In this document: piece by piece, positions 37,601 through 50,179 of the stretch
How the letters are laid out: every line of letters starts with the position of its first letter
How positions within the stretch are numbered: position 1 is the first letter of the stretch
NCBI GenBank assembly: GCA_029224185.1
Contig: JANZKI010000098.1
Location: 1 to 64,000, forward strand
Direction of reading: 5' to 3'
Source of the DNA: Karalla daura
Lineage: Eukaryota; Chordata; Actinopteri; Chaetodontiformes; Leiognathidae
DNA length: 64,000 nucleotides
The notes under the pieces: generated by a model
Seen by the model: only the letters and a program-made list of their open reading frames with translations
The model's database searches: none
What the model was told of the DNA's origin: nothing
Made by a program: the position numbers and the translations under genes

Positions 37601-40600
37601 CTAAGAAGAGATTGGACATGCCCAATGCTGAGGGGGCCCTCTCAAACTCTGGGAGTCTCCCAGGGCCTGTGCCATCTGCTGGGGTGCATTGAAGCTGGAC
37701 GCCTCATCACTTTGTATTACCATGTCAGCAGAGGAGACAATGGAGCAAGTACCTGAGCACATGGTCGTCGAGAAGAGGTTCTGCTGAAAAACCATACAAC
37801 CTATCAGCGTGCAACTCGCTACACAAACACACCACAAGATTCTTCAATTTTTGAAATGAAAATGAAGTTTCAAAGCCAAAGCATGGCAACGTTGCGAATG
37901 TTTGTTTGTGGAGTTCTGTTTTTCCCATTCATTCTTATGGGAAAGAGCCTAATTGGCCAAGTGATAAACATTTGGCTCTATGGAGACTGCGCTTTCACCT
38001 ATCTGGAATATGAGCTCACTGTCACGCCGTAGGGGACAGTCTCCAGAACGCCCTGACACGACTTGATGTGTGTAGTATGAGAACTGTGGCCACAGTCGCG
38101 AGGAGCAGTGTAATGTTTAACATTGATGGCAGTGGTGGGACAATGAATGGGGGCTTATGGAAAGAAAAGGCTGCACTGGGCCTACGATGAGGCTCGTCGT
38201 TTAAATTTCACAAGGCGCACAGGTTTGTGGCCTGCCCCGCATGAGAGAGCAAAAATGTTCCTACAAAACTGGAAAAAAGAATTTGTCTGCTGCTTAGGGT
38301 GAGGCTGGGAGCAGCGTGAAAAGAGCGAAACGAGAGCTGATTTTTAAGCTATCCCGCATGTCGGCCCTGTGCAAAGAAGAGATTGGACATGCCCAATGCT
38401 GACGGGGCCCTTTCAAACTCTGGGAGTCTCCCAGGGCCTGTGCCATCTGCTGGGGTGCATTGAAGCTGGACGCCTCATCACTTTGTATTACCATGTCAGC
38501 AGAGGAGACAATGGAGCAGGTACCTGAGCACATGGTCGTCGAGAAGAGGTTCTGCTGAAAAACCATACAATCTATCAGCGTGCAACTCGCTACACAAACA
38601 CACCACAAGATTCTTCAATTTTTGAAATGAAAATGAAGTTTCAAAGCCAAAGTATGGCAACGTTGCGAATGTTTGTTTGTGGAGTTCTGTTTTTCCCATT
38701 CATTCTTGTGGGAAAAAGCCAAATTGGCCAAGTGATAAACATTTGGCTCTATGGAGACAACGCCTTCCTAAATCTGGATTATGAGCTAACTGTCAAGCCG
38801 TAGGGGAGAGTTTCCAGTCCGCCCTGACACGATTTGGTGTGTGTAGTTTGAGAACTGTGGCCACAGTCGCGAGGAGAAGTGTAAGGTTTAACATTGATGG
38901 CAGTGGTGGGACAATGAATGGGGGCTGTTGGAGAGAAAAGGCTGCACTGGGCCTACGATGAGGCTCGTCGTTTAAATTTCACAAGGCGCACGGGTTTATG
39001 GCCTGCCCCGCATGAGAGAGCACCAATGTTCCTACAAAACTGGAAAAAAGAATTTGTCTGCTGCTTAGGGTGTGGCTGGGAGCAGCGTGAAAAGAGCGAA
39101 ACGAGAGCTGATTTTTAAGCGATCCCGCATGTCGGCCCTGTGCAAAGAAGAGATTGGACATGCCCAATGCTGAGGGGGCCCTTTCCCACTCTGGTAGTCT
39201 CCCAGGGCCTGTGCCATCTGCTGGGGTGCATTGAAGCTGGACGCCTCATCACTTTGTATTACCATGTCAGCAGAGGAGACAATGGAGCAGGTACCTGAGC
39301 ACATGGTCGTCGAGAAGAGGTTCTGCTGAAAAACCATACAACCTATCAGCGTGCAACTCGCTACACAAACACACCACAAGATTCTTCAATTTTTGAAATG
39401 AAAATGAAGTTTCAAAGCCAAAGCATGGCAACGTTGCGAATGTTTGTTTGTGGAGTTCTGTTTTTCCCATTCATTCTTATGGGAAAGAGCCTAATTGGCC
39501 AAGTGATAAACATTTGGCTCTATGGAGACTGCGCTTTCACCTATCTGGAATATGAGCTCACTGTCACGCCGTAGGGGACAGTCTCCAGAACGCCCTGACA
39601 CGACTTGATGTGTGTACTATGAGAACTGTGGCCACAGTCGCGAGGAGCAGTGTAATGTTTAACATTGATGGCAGTGGTGGGACAATGAATGGGGGCTTAT
39701 GGAAAGAAAAGGCTGCACTGGGCCTACGATGAGGCTCGTCGTTTAAATTTCACAAGGCGCACGGGTTTATGGCCTGCCCCGCATGAGAGAGCAAAAATGT
39801 TCCTACAAAACTGGAAAAAAGAATTTGTCTGCTGATTAGGGTGAGGCTGGGAGCAGCGTGAAAAGAGCGAAACGAGAACTGATTTTTAAGCGATCCCGCA
39901 TGTCGGCCCTGTGCAAAGAAGAGATTGGACATGCCCAATGCTGACGGGGCCCTTTCAAACTCTGGGAGTCTCCCAGGGCCTGTGCCATCTGCTGGGGTGC
40001 ATTGAAGCTGGACGCCTCATCACTTTGTATTACCATGTAAGCAGAGGAGACAATGGAGCAGGTACCTGAGCACATGGTCGTCGAGAAGAGGTGCTGCTGA
40101 AAAACCATACAACCTATCAGCGTGCAACTCGCTACACAAACACACCACAAGATTCTTCAATTTTTGAAATGAAAATGAAGTTTCAAAGCCAAAGTATGGC
40201 AACGTTGCGAATGTTTGTTTGTGGAGTTCTGTTTTTCCCATTCATTCTTATGGGAACAAGCCAAATTGGCCAAGTGATAAACATTTGGCTCTATGGAGAC
40301 AACGCTTTCACCAATCTGGAGCATGAGCTAACTGTCAAGCCGTAGGGGAGAGTTTCCAGTACGCCCTGACACGATTTGGTGTGTGTAGTTTGAGAACTGT
40401 GGCCACAGTCGCGAGGAGAAGTGTAAGGTTTTACATTGATGGCAGTGGTGGGACAATGAATGGGGGCTGTTGGAGAGAAAAGGCTGCACTGGGCCTACGA
40501 TGAGGCTCGTCGTTTAAATTTCACAAGGCGCACGGGTTTATGGCCTGCCCCGCATGAGAGAGCACCAATGTTCCTACAAAACTGGAAAAAAGAATTTGTC

Positions 40601-40712
40601 TGCTGCTTAGGGTGAGGCTGGGAGCAGCGTGAAAAGAGCGAAACGAGAGCTGATTTTTAAGCGATCCCGCATGTCGGCCCTGTGCAAAGAAGAGATTGGA
40701 CATGCCCAATGC

Positions 40713-41380
40713 TGAGGGGGCCCTTTCCCACTCTGCGAGTCTCCCAGGGCCTGTGCCATCTGCTGGGGTGCATTGAAGCTGTACGCCTCATCACTTTGTA
40801 TTACCATGTCAGCAGAGGAGACATTGGAGCAGGTACCTGAGCACATGGTCGTCGAGAAGAGGTGCTGCTGAAAAACCATACAACCTATTAGCGTGCAACT
40901 CGCTACACAAACACACCACAAGATTCTTCAATTTTTGAAATGAAAATGAAGTTTCAAAGTCAAAGTATTGCAACGTTACGAATGTTTGTTTGTGGAGTTC
41001 TGTTTTTCCCATTCATTCTTATGGGAAAAAGCCAAATTGGCCAAGTGATAAACATTTGGCTCTATGGAGACTGCGCTTTCACCTATCTGGAATATGAGCT
41101 AACTGTCACGCCGTCGGGGACAGTCTCCAGAACGCCCTGACACGATTTGATGTGTGTAGTATGAGAACTGTGGCCACAGTCGCGAGGAGTAGTGTAATGT
41201 TTAACATTGATGGCAGTGGTGGGACAATGAATGGGGGCTTATGGAAAGAAAAGGCTGCACTGGGCCTACGATGAGGCTCGTCGTTTAAATTTCACAAGGC
41301 GCACGGGTTTATGGCCTGCCCCGCATGAGAGAGCACCAATGTTCCTACAAAACTGGAAAAAAGAATTTGTCTGCTGCTTA
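40713..41380 (+). repeat. B-type (type a) tract embedded in region C
   Basis: Between C-type flanks this stretch has the full set of type a variants (GAAGCTGTACGCC, CCTATTAGCG, AGTATTGCAACGTTACG, GCCGTCGGGGACAG). It matches 23759-24426 at offset 16954 (22 units). It is less than one unit long, which suits gene conversion better than unequal crossing over. Confidence 0.75.
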
Positions 41381-42489
41381 GGGTGTGGCTGGGAGCAGCG
41401 TGAAAAGAGCGAAACGAGAGCTGATTTTTCAGCGATCCCGCATGTCGCACAGGGCTATGAAGAGATTGGACATGCCCAATGCTGAGGGGGCCCTTTCAAA
41501 CTCTGGGAGTCTCCTAGGGCCTGTACCATCTGCTGCGGTGCATTGAAGCTGGACGCCTCATCACTTTGTATTGCCATGTCAGCAGAGGAGACAATGGAGC
41601 AGGTACCTGAGCACATGGTCGTCGAGAAGAGGTTCTGCTGAAAAACCATACAATCTATCAGCGTGCAACTCGCTACACAAACACACCACAAGATTCTTCA
41701 ATTTTTGAAATGAAAATGAAGTTTCAAAGTCAAAGTATGGCAACGTTGCGAATGTTTGTTTGTGGAGTTCTGTTTTTCCCATTCATTCTTATGGGAAAGA
41801 GCCTAATTGGCGAAGTGATAAACATTTGACTCTATGGAGACTGCTCTTTCACCTATCTGGAATATGAGCTCACTGTCACGCCGTAGGGGACAGTCTCCAG
41901 AACGCCCTGACACGACTTGATGTGTGTAGTATGAGAACTGTGGCCACAGTCGCGAGGAGCAGTGTAATGTTTAACATTGATTGCAGTGGTGGGACAATGA
42001 ATGGGGGCTTATGGAAAGAAAAGGCTGCACTGGGCCTACGACGAGGCTCGTCGTTTAAATTTCACAAGGCGCACGGGTTTATGGCCTGCCCCGCATGAGA
42101 GAGCAAAAATGTTCCTACAAAACTGGAAAAAAGAATTTGTCTGCTGCTTAGGGTGTGGCTGGGAGCAGCGTGAAAAGAGCGAAACGAGAGCTGATTTTTA
42201 AGCGATCCCGCATGTCGGCCCTGTGCAAAGAAGAGATTGGACATGCCCAATGCTGACGGGGCCCTTTCAAACTCTGGGAGTCTCCCAGGGCCTGTGCCAT
42301 CTGCTGGGGTGCATTGAAGCTGGACGCCTCATCACTTTGTATTACCATGTAAGCAGAGGAGACAATGGAGCAGGTACCTGAGCACATGGTCGTCGAGAAG
42401 AGGTGCTGCTGAAAAACCATACAACCTATCAGCGTGCAACTCGCTACACAAACACACCACAAGATTATTCAATTTTTGAAAAGAAAATG

Positions 42490-43290
42490 AAGTTTCAAAG
42501 TCAAAGTATGGCAACGTTGCGAATGTTTGTTTGTGGAGTTCTGTTTTTCCCATTCATTCTTATGGGAACAAGCCAAATTGGCCAAGTGATAAACATTTGG
42601 CTCTATGGAGACAACGCTTTCACCAATCTGGAATACGAGCTAACTGTCACGCCGTAGGGGATAGTTTCCAGAACACCATGACGCGATTTGGTGTGTGTAC
42701 CATGAAAACTGTGACCAGAGTCGCGAGGAGAAGTGTAACGTTTAACATTGATGTCAGCGGTTGGAAATTGAATGGGGGCTTCAGGAGGGAAAAGGCTGCA
42801 CTGGGCCTACGATGATGCTCGTCGTTTAAATTTCACAAGGCGCACGGGTTTATGGCCTGCCCCGCATGAGAGAGCACCATTGTTCCTACAAAACTGGAAA
42901 AAATAATGTGTCTGCTGCTTAGGGTGTGGCTGGGAGCAGCGTGAAAAGAGTGAAACGAGAGCTGATTTTTAAGCGATCCCGCATGTCGTCCCGGTGCTAT
43001 GAAGAGATTGGACATGCCCAATGCTGAGGGGGCCCTTTCCCACTCTGCGAGTCTCCCAGGGCCTGTGCCATCTGCTGGGGTGCATTGAAGCTGGACGCCT
43101 CATCACTTTGTATTACCATGTCAGCAGAGGAGACAATGGAGCAGGTACCTGAGCACATGGTCGTCGAGAAGAGGTTCTGCTGAAAAACCATACAATCTAT
43201 CAGCGTGCAACTCGCTACACAAACACACCACAAGATTCTTCAATTTTTGAAATGAAAATGAAGTTTCAAAGTCAAAGTATGGCAACGTTG
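42490..43290 (+). repeat. One-unit tract duplicated at five-unit spacing (copy 1)
   Basis: This tract matches 46338-47138 at offset 3848. Both copies hold rare variants: GGGAACAAGCC, ACTGTGACCAGAG (a broken 14-bp palindrome), GGGCTTCAGGAGGG, CACCATTGTTCC and AATAATGTGTC. They diverge at GAATGCTAG near 43294 against GAATGTTTG near 47142. Confidence 0.85.
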
Positions 43291-43840
43291 CGAATGCTAG
43301 TTTGTGGAGTTCTGTTTTTCCCATTCATTCTTATTGGAAAAAGCCAAATTGGCCAAGTGATAAACATTTGGCTCTATGGAGACTGCGCTTTCACCTATCT
43401 GGAATATGAGCTCACTGTCACGCCGTAGGGGAGAGTCTCCAGAACGCCTTGACACGATTTGGTGTGTGTACTATGAGAACTGTGGCCACAGTCGCGAGGA
43501 GTAGTTTAACGTTTAACATTGATGGCAGTGGTGGGACAATGAATGGGGGCTTATGGAGATAAAAGGCTGCACTGGGCCTACGATGAGGCTCGTCGTTTAA
43601 ATTTCACAAGGCGCACGGGTTTATGGCCTGCCCCGCATGAGAGAGCACCAATGTTCCTACAAAACTGGAAAAAAGAATTTGTCTGCTGCTTAGGGTGAAG
43701 CTGGGAGCAGCGTGAAAAGAGTGAAACGAGAGCTGATTTTTAAGCGATCCTGCATGTCGGCCCGGTGCTAAGAAGAGATTGGACATGCCCAATGCTGAGG
43801 GGGCCCTTTCAAACTCTGGGAGTCTCCCAGGGCCTTTGCC
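43290..43840 (+). repeat. Tract shared with 61777-62327 (24-unit spacing)
   Basis: At offset 18487 the two tracts share a set of otherwise rare variants: GAATGCTAG, CTTATTGGAAAAAG, ACGCCTTGACACG, GGGTGAAGCTGG and GAGTGAAACG. The match ends at CCTTTGCC near 43838 against CCTGTGCC near 62325. The tract is shorter than a unit, like the 40.7-kb one. Confidence 0.78.
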
Positions 43841-44533
43841 ATCTGCTGGGGTGCATTGAAGGTGGACGTCTCATCACTTTGTATTACCATGTCAGCAGAG
43901 GAGACATTGGAGCAGGTACCTGAGCACATGGTCGTCGAGAAGAGGTTCTGCTGAAAAACCATACAACCTATCAGCGTGCACCTCGCTACACAAACACACC
44001 ACAAAATTGTTCAATTTTTGAAATGAAAATGAAGTTTAGAGCCAAAGTATGGCAACGTTGCGAATGTTTGTGGAGTTCTGTTTTTCCCATTCATTCTAAT
44101 GGGAAAGAGCCTAATTGGCCAAGTGATAAACATTTGGCTCTATGGAGACTGCACTTTCACCTATCTGGAATATGAGCTCACTGTCACGCCGTAGGGGAGA
44201 GTCTCCAGAACGCCCTGACACCATTTGGTGTGTGTACTATGAGAACTGTGGCCACAGTCGCGAGGAGTAGTGTAACGTTTAACATTGATGGCAGTGGTGG
44301 GACAATGAATGGGGGCTTATGGAAAGAAAAGGCTGCACTGGGCCTACGATGAGGCTCGTCGTTGAAATTTCACAAGGCACACGGGTTTATGGCCAGCCCC
44401 GCATGAGAGAGCACCAATGTTCCTACAAAACTGGAAAAAAGAATTTGTCTGCTGTTTAGGGTGTGGCTGGGAGCAGCGTGAAAAGAGCGAAACGAAAGCT
44501 GATTTTTAAGCGATCCTGCATGTCGGCCCGGTG
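43768..44533 (+). repeat. Shortest monomer, 766 bp
   Basis: Two deletions relative to the neighbours account for the length. One base is missing where GAAGTTTCAAAGTC becomes GAAGTTTAGAGCC (about 44031-44043). Four bases are missing where GAATGTTTGTTTGTGG becomes GAATGTTTGTGG (about 44062-44073), a slippage-type loss in a TTTG tandem. The CTCF motif, GGTACC site and 14-bp palindrome are kept. Confidence 0.85.
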
Positions 44534-44940
44534 CTATGAAGAGATTGGACATGCCCAATGCTGAGGGGGCCCTTTCAAACTCTGGGAATCTCCCAGGGCC
44601 TGTGCCATCTGCTGGGGTGCATTGAAGCTGGACGCCTCATCACTTTGTATTACCATGTCAGCAGAGGAGACAATGGAGCAGGTACCTGAGCACATGGTCG
44701 TCGAGAAAAGGTGCTGCTGAAAAACCATACAACCTATCAGCGTGCAACTCGCTACACAAACACACCACAAGATTCTTCAATTTTTGAAATGAAAATGAAG
44801 TTTCAAAGTCAAAGTATGGCAACGTTGCGAATGTTTGTTTGTGGAGTTCTGTTTTTCCCATTCATTCTTATGGGAAAAAGCCAAATTGGCCAAGTGATAA
44901 ACATTTGGCTCTATGGAGACAACGCTTTCACCAATCTGGA
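44090..44940 (+). repeat. One-unit tract duplicated at six-unit spacing (copy 1)
   Basis: This tract matches 48712-49562 at offset 4622. Shared rare variants are CATTCTAATGGG, GACTGCACTTTCACC, CGTTGAAATTTC and CTGGGAATCTCCC. The last of these breaks the dyad present in neighbouring C units. Confidence 0.75.
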
Positions 44941-46408
44941 GCATGAGCTAACTGTCAAGCCGTAGTGGACAGTCTCCAGAATGCCCTGACACGATTTGGT
45001 GTGTGTAGTATGAGAACTGTGGCCACAGTCGCGAGGAGTAGTGTAACGTTTAACATTGATGGCAGTGGTGGGACAATGAATGGGGGCTTATGGAGATAAA
45101 AGGCTTCATTGGGCCTACGATGAGGCTCGTCGTTTAAATTTCACAAGGCGCACGGGTTTATGGCCTGCCCCGCATGAGAGAGCACCAATGTTCCTACAAA
45201 ACTGGAAAAAAGAATTTGTCTGCTGCTCAGGGTGTGGCTGGGAGCAGCGTGAAAAGAGCGAAACGAGAGCTGATTTTTAAGCGATCCCGCATGTCGGCCC
45301 TGTGCAAAGAAGAGATTGGACATGCCCAATGCTGACGGGGCCCTTTCAAACTCTGGGAGTCTCCCAGGGCCTGTGCCATCTGCTGGGGTGCATTGAAGCT
45401 GGACGCCTCATCACTTTGTATTACCATGTCAGCAGAGGAGACAATGGAGCAGGTACCTGAGCACATGGTCGTCGAGAAGAGGTTCTGCTGAAAAACCATA
45501 CAATCTATCAGTGTGCAACTCGCTACACAAACACACCACAAGATTCTTCAATTTTTGAAATGAAAATGAAGTTTCAAAGTCAAAGTATGGCAACGTTGCG
45601 AATGTTTGTTTGTGGAGTTCTGTTTTTCCCATTCATTCTTGTGGGAAAAAGCCAAATTGGCCAAGTAATAAACATTTGGCTCTATGGAGACAACGCCTTC
45701 CTCAATCTGGATTATGAGCTAAATGTCAAGACGTAGGGGAGAGTTTCCAGTACGCCCTGACACGATTTGGTGTGTGTAGTATGAGAACTGTGGCCACAGT
45801 CGCGAGGAGAAGTGCAAGGTTTTACATTGATGGCAGTGGTGGGACAATGAAAGGGGGCTTTAGAGAGAAAAGGCTGCACTGGGCCTACGATGAGGCTCGT
45901 CGTTTAAATTTCACAAGGCGCACGGGTTTATGGCCTGCCCCGCATGAGAGAGCAAAAATGTTCCTACAAAACTGGAAAAAAGAATTTGTCTGCTGCTTAG
46001 GGTGTGGCTGGGAGCAGCGTGAAAAGAGCGAAACGAGAGCTGATTTTTCAGCGATCCCGCATGTCGCACAGGGCTATGAAGAGATTGGACATGCCCAATG
46101 CTGAGGGGGCCCTTTCAAACTCTGGGAGTCTCCCAGGGCCTGTGCCATCTGCTGGGGTGCATTGAAGCTGGACGCCTCATCACTTTGTATTACCATGTCA
46201 GCAGAGGAGACAATGGAGCCGGTACCTGAGCACATGGTCGTCGAGAAGAGGTTCTGCTGAAAAACCATACAATCTAGCAGCGTGCAACTCGCTACACAAA
46301 CACACCACAAGATTCTTCAATTTTTGAAATGAAAATTAAGTTTCAAAGTCAAAGTATGGCAACGTTGCGAATGTTTGTTTGTGGAGTTCTGTTTTTCCCA
46401 TTCATTCT
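44760..46408 (+). repeat. Two-unit tract duplicated at three-unit spacing (copy 1)
   Basis: This tract matches 47071-48719 at offset 2311. Shared rare variants include GCCGTAGTGGACAG, CAAGTAATAAAC, AAATGTCAAGACG, GGAGCCGGTACC and GAAAATTAAG. I noticed three changes: GTGTAGTATG against GTGTACTATG, GGCTTCATTG against GGCTGCATTG, and GCAAAAATG against GCACCAATG. Confidence 0.85.
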
Positions 46409-47138
46409 TATGGGAACAAGCCAAATTGGCCAAGTGATAAACATTTGGCTCTATGGAGACAACGCTTTCACCAATCTGGAATACGAGCTAACTGTCACGC
46501 CGTAGGGGATAGTTTCCAGAACACCATGACGCGATTTGGTGTGTGTACCATGAAAACTGTGACCAGAGTCGCGAGGAGAAGTGTAACGTTTAACATTGAT
46601 GTCAGCGGTTGGAAATTGAATGGGGGCTTCAGGAGGGAAAAGGCTGCACTGGGCCTACGATGATGCTCGTCGTTTAAATTTCACAAGGCGCACGGGTTTA
46701 TGGCCTGCCCCGCATGAGAGAGCACCATTGTTCCTACAAAACTGGAAAAAATAATGTGTCTGCTGCTTAGGGTGTGGCTGGGAGCAGCGTGAAAAGAGTG
46801 AAACGAGAGCTGATTTTTAAGCGATCCCGCATGTCGTCCCGGTGCTATGAAGAGATTGGACATGCCCAATGCTGAGGGGGCCCTTTCCCACTCTGCGAGT
46901 CTCCCAGGGCCTGTGCCATCTGCTGGGGTGCATTGAAGCTGGACGCCTCATCACTTTGTATTACCATGTCAGCAGAGGAGACAATGGAGCAGGTACCTGA
47001 GCACATGGTCGTCGAGAAGAGGTTCTGCTGAAAAACCATACAATCTATCAGCGTGCAACTCGCTACACAAACACACCACAAGATTCTTCAATTTTTGAAA
47101 TGAAAATGAAGTTTCAAAGTCAAAGTATGGCAACGTTG
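46338..47138 (+). repeat. One-unit tract duplicated at five-unit spacing (copy 2)
   Basis: This is the partner of 42490-43290, flanked on both sides by the two copies of the 2311-bp duplication at 44760-46408 and 47071-48719. Confidence 0.85.
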
Positions 47139-48719
47139 CGAATGTTTGTTTGTGGAGTTCTGTTTTTCCCATTCATTCTTATGGGAAAAAGCCAAATTGG
47201 CCAAGTGATAAACATTTGGCTCTATGGAGACAACGCTTTCACCAATCTGGAGCATGAGCTAACTGTCAAGCCGTAGTGGACAGTCTCCAGAATGCCCTGA
47301 CACGATTTGGTGTGTGTACTATGAGAACTGTGGCCACAGTCGCGAGGAGTAGTGTAACGTTTAACATTGATGGCAGTGGTGGGACAATGAATGGGGGCTT
47401 ATGGAGATAAAAGGCTGCATTGGGCCTACGATGAGGCTCGTCGTTTAAATTTCACAAGGCGCACGGGTTTATGGCCTGCCCCGCATGAGAGAGCACCAAT
47501 GTTCCTACAAAACTGGAAAAAAGAATTTGTCTGCTGCTCAGGGTGTGGCTGGGAGCAGCGTGAAAAGAGCGAAACGAGAGCTGATTTTTAAGCGATCCCG
47601 CATGTCGGCCCTGTGCAAAGAAGAGATTGGACATGCCCAATGCTGACGGGGCCCTTTCAAACTCTGGGAGTCTCCCAGGGCCTGTGCCATCTGCTGGGGT
47701 GCATTGAAGCTGGACGCCTCATCACTTTGTATTACCATGTCAGCAGAGGAGACAATGGAGCAGGTACCTGAGCACATGGTCGTCGAGAAGAGGTTCTGCT
47801 GAAAAACCATACAATCTATCAGTGTGCAACTCGCTACACAAACACACCACAAGATTCTTCAATTTTTGAAATGAAAATGAAGTTTCAAAGTCAAAGTATG
47901 GCAACGTTGCGAATGTTTGTTTGTGGAGTTCTGTTTTTCCCATTCATTCTTGTGGGAAAAAGCCAAATTGGCCAAGTAATAAACATTTGGCTCTATGGAG
48001 ACAACGCCTTCCTCAATCTGGATTATGAGCTAAATGTCAAGACGTAGGGGAGAGTTTCCAGTACGCCCTGACACGATTTGGTGTGTGTAGTATGAGAACT
48101 GTGGCCACAGTCGCGAGGAGAAGTGCAAGGTTTTACATTGATGGCAGTGGTGGGACAATGAAAGGGGGCTTTAGAGAGAAAAGGCTGCACTGGGCCTACG
48201 ATGAGGCTCGTCGTTTAAATTTCACAAGGCGCACGGGTTTATGGCCTGCCCCGCATGAGAGAGCACCAATGTTCCTACAAAACTGGAAAAAAGAATTTGT
48301 CTGCTGCTTAGGGTGTGGCTGGGAGCAGCGTGAAAAGAGCGAAACGAGAGCTGATTTTTCAGCGATCCCGCATGTCGCACAGGGCTATGAAGAGATTGGA
48401 CATGCCCAATGCTGAGGGGGCCCTTTCAAACTCTGGGAGTCTCCCAGGGCCTGTGCCATCTGCTGGGGTGCATTGAAGCTGGACGCCTCATCACTTTGTA
48501 TTACCATGTCAGCAGAGGAGACAATGGAGCCGGTACCTGAGCACATGGTCGTCGAGAAGAGGTTCTGCTGAAAAACCATACAATCTAGCAGCGTGCAACT
48601 CGCTACACAAACACACCACAAGATTCTTCAATTTTTGAAATGAAAATTAAGTTTCAAAGTCAAAGTATGGCAACGTTGCGAATGTTTGTTTGTGGAGTTC
48701 TGTTTTTCCCATTCATTCT
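47071..48719 (+). repeat. Two-unit tract duplicated at three-unit spacing (copy 2)
   Basis: This is the partner of 44760-46408. To its right the sequence switches to the tract shared with 44090-44940. Confidence 0.85.
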
Positions 48720-49562
48720 AATGGGAAAGAGCCTAATTGGCCAAGTGATAAACATTTGGCTCTATGGAGACTGCACTTTCACCTATCTGGAATATGAGCT
48801 CACTGTCAAGCCGTAGGGGAGAGTCTCCAGAACGCCCTGACACGATTTGGTGTGTGTGCTATGAGAACTGTGGCCACAGTCGCGAGGAGTAGTGTAACGT
48901 TTAACATTGATGGCAGTGGTGGGACAATGAATGGGGGCTTTTGGAAAGAAAAGGCTGCACTGGGCCTACGATGAGGCTCGTCGTTGAAATTTCACAAGGC
49001 ACACGGGTTTATGGCCAGCCCCGCATGAGAGAGCACCAATGTTCCTACAAAACTGGAATAAAGAATTTGTCTGCTGTTTAGGGTGTGGCTGGGAGCAGCG
49101 TGAAAAGAGCGAAACGAGAGCTGATTTTTAAGCGATCCCGCATGTCGGCCCGGTGCTATGAAGAGATTGGACATGCCCAATGCTGAGGGGGCCCTTTCAA
49201 ACTCTGGGAATCTCCCAGGGCCTGTGCCATCTGCTGGGGTGCATTGAAGCTGGACGCCTCATCACTTTGTATTACCATGTCAGCAGAGGAGACAATGGAG
49301 CAGGTACCTGAGCACATGGTCGTCGAGAAAAGGTGCTGCTGAAAAACCATACAACCTATCAGCGTGCAACTCGCTACACAAACACACCACAAGATTCTTC
49401 AATTTTTGAAATGAAAATGAAGTTTCAAAGTCAAAGTATGGCAACGTTGCGAATGTTTGTTTGTGGAGTTCTGTTTTTCCCATTCATTCTTATGGGAAAA
49501 AGCCAAATTGGCCAAGTGATAAACATTTGGCTCTATGGAGACTGCGCTTTCACCAATCTGGA
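48712..49562 (+). repeat. One-unit tract duplicated at six-unit spacing (copy 2)
   Basis: This is the partner of 44090-44940. Differences I saw include TGGAATAAAG near 49054 against TGGAAAAAAG, and GCTTTTGG near 48937 against GCTTATGG. Confidence 0.72.
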
Positions 49563-50179
49563 GCATGAGCTAACTGTCAAGCCGTAGTGGACAGTCTCCA
49601 GAATGCCCTGACACGATTTGGTGTGTGTAGTATGAGAACTGTGGCCACAGTCGCGAGGAGTTGTGTAACGTTTAACATTGATGGCAGTGGTGGGACAATG
49701 AATGGGGGCTTATGGAGATAAAAGGCTGCATTGGGCCTACGATGAGGCTCGTCGTTTAAATTTCACAAGGCGCACGGGTTTATGGCCTGCCCCGCATGAG
49801 AGAGCAAAAGTGTTCCTACAAAACTGGAAAAAAGAATTTGTCTGCTGCTTAGGGTGAGGCTGGGAGCAGCGTGAAAAGAGCGAAACGAGAGCTGATTTTT
49901 AAGCGATCCCGCATGTCGGCCCTGTGCAAAGAAGAGATTGGACATGCCCAATGCTGAGGGGGCCCTTTCAAACTCTGGGAGTCTCCCAGGGCCTGTGCCA
50001 TCTGCTGGGGTGCATTGAAGCTGGACGCCTCATCACTTTGTATTACCATGTCAGCAGAGGAGACAATGGAGCAGGTACCTGAGCACATGGTCGTCGAGAA
50101 GAGGTGCTGCTGAAAAACCATACAACCTATCAGCGTGCAGCTCGCTACACAAACACACCACAAGATTCTTGAATTTTTG

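Noticed and set aside
41231..41485. Longer fused plus-strand frames in region C (84 to 110 codons) where TTTTTAAGC becomes TTTTTCAGC
   Set aside because: A single stop-to-sense change joins two frames. It occurs only in a subset of units and shows no sign of selection for coding.
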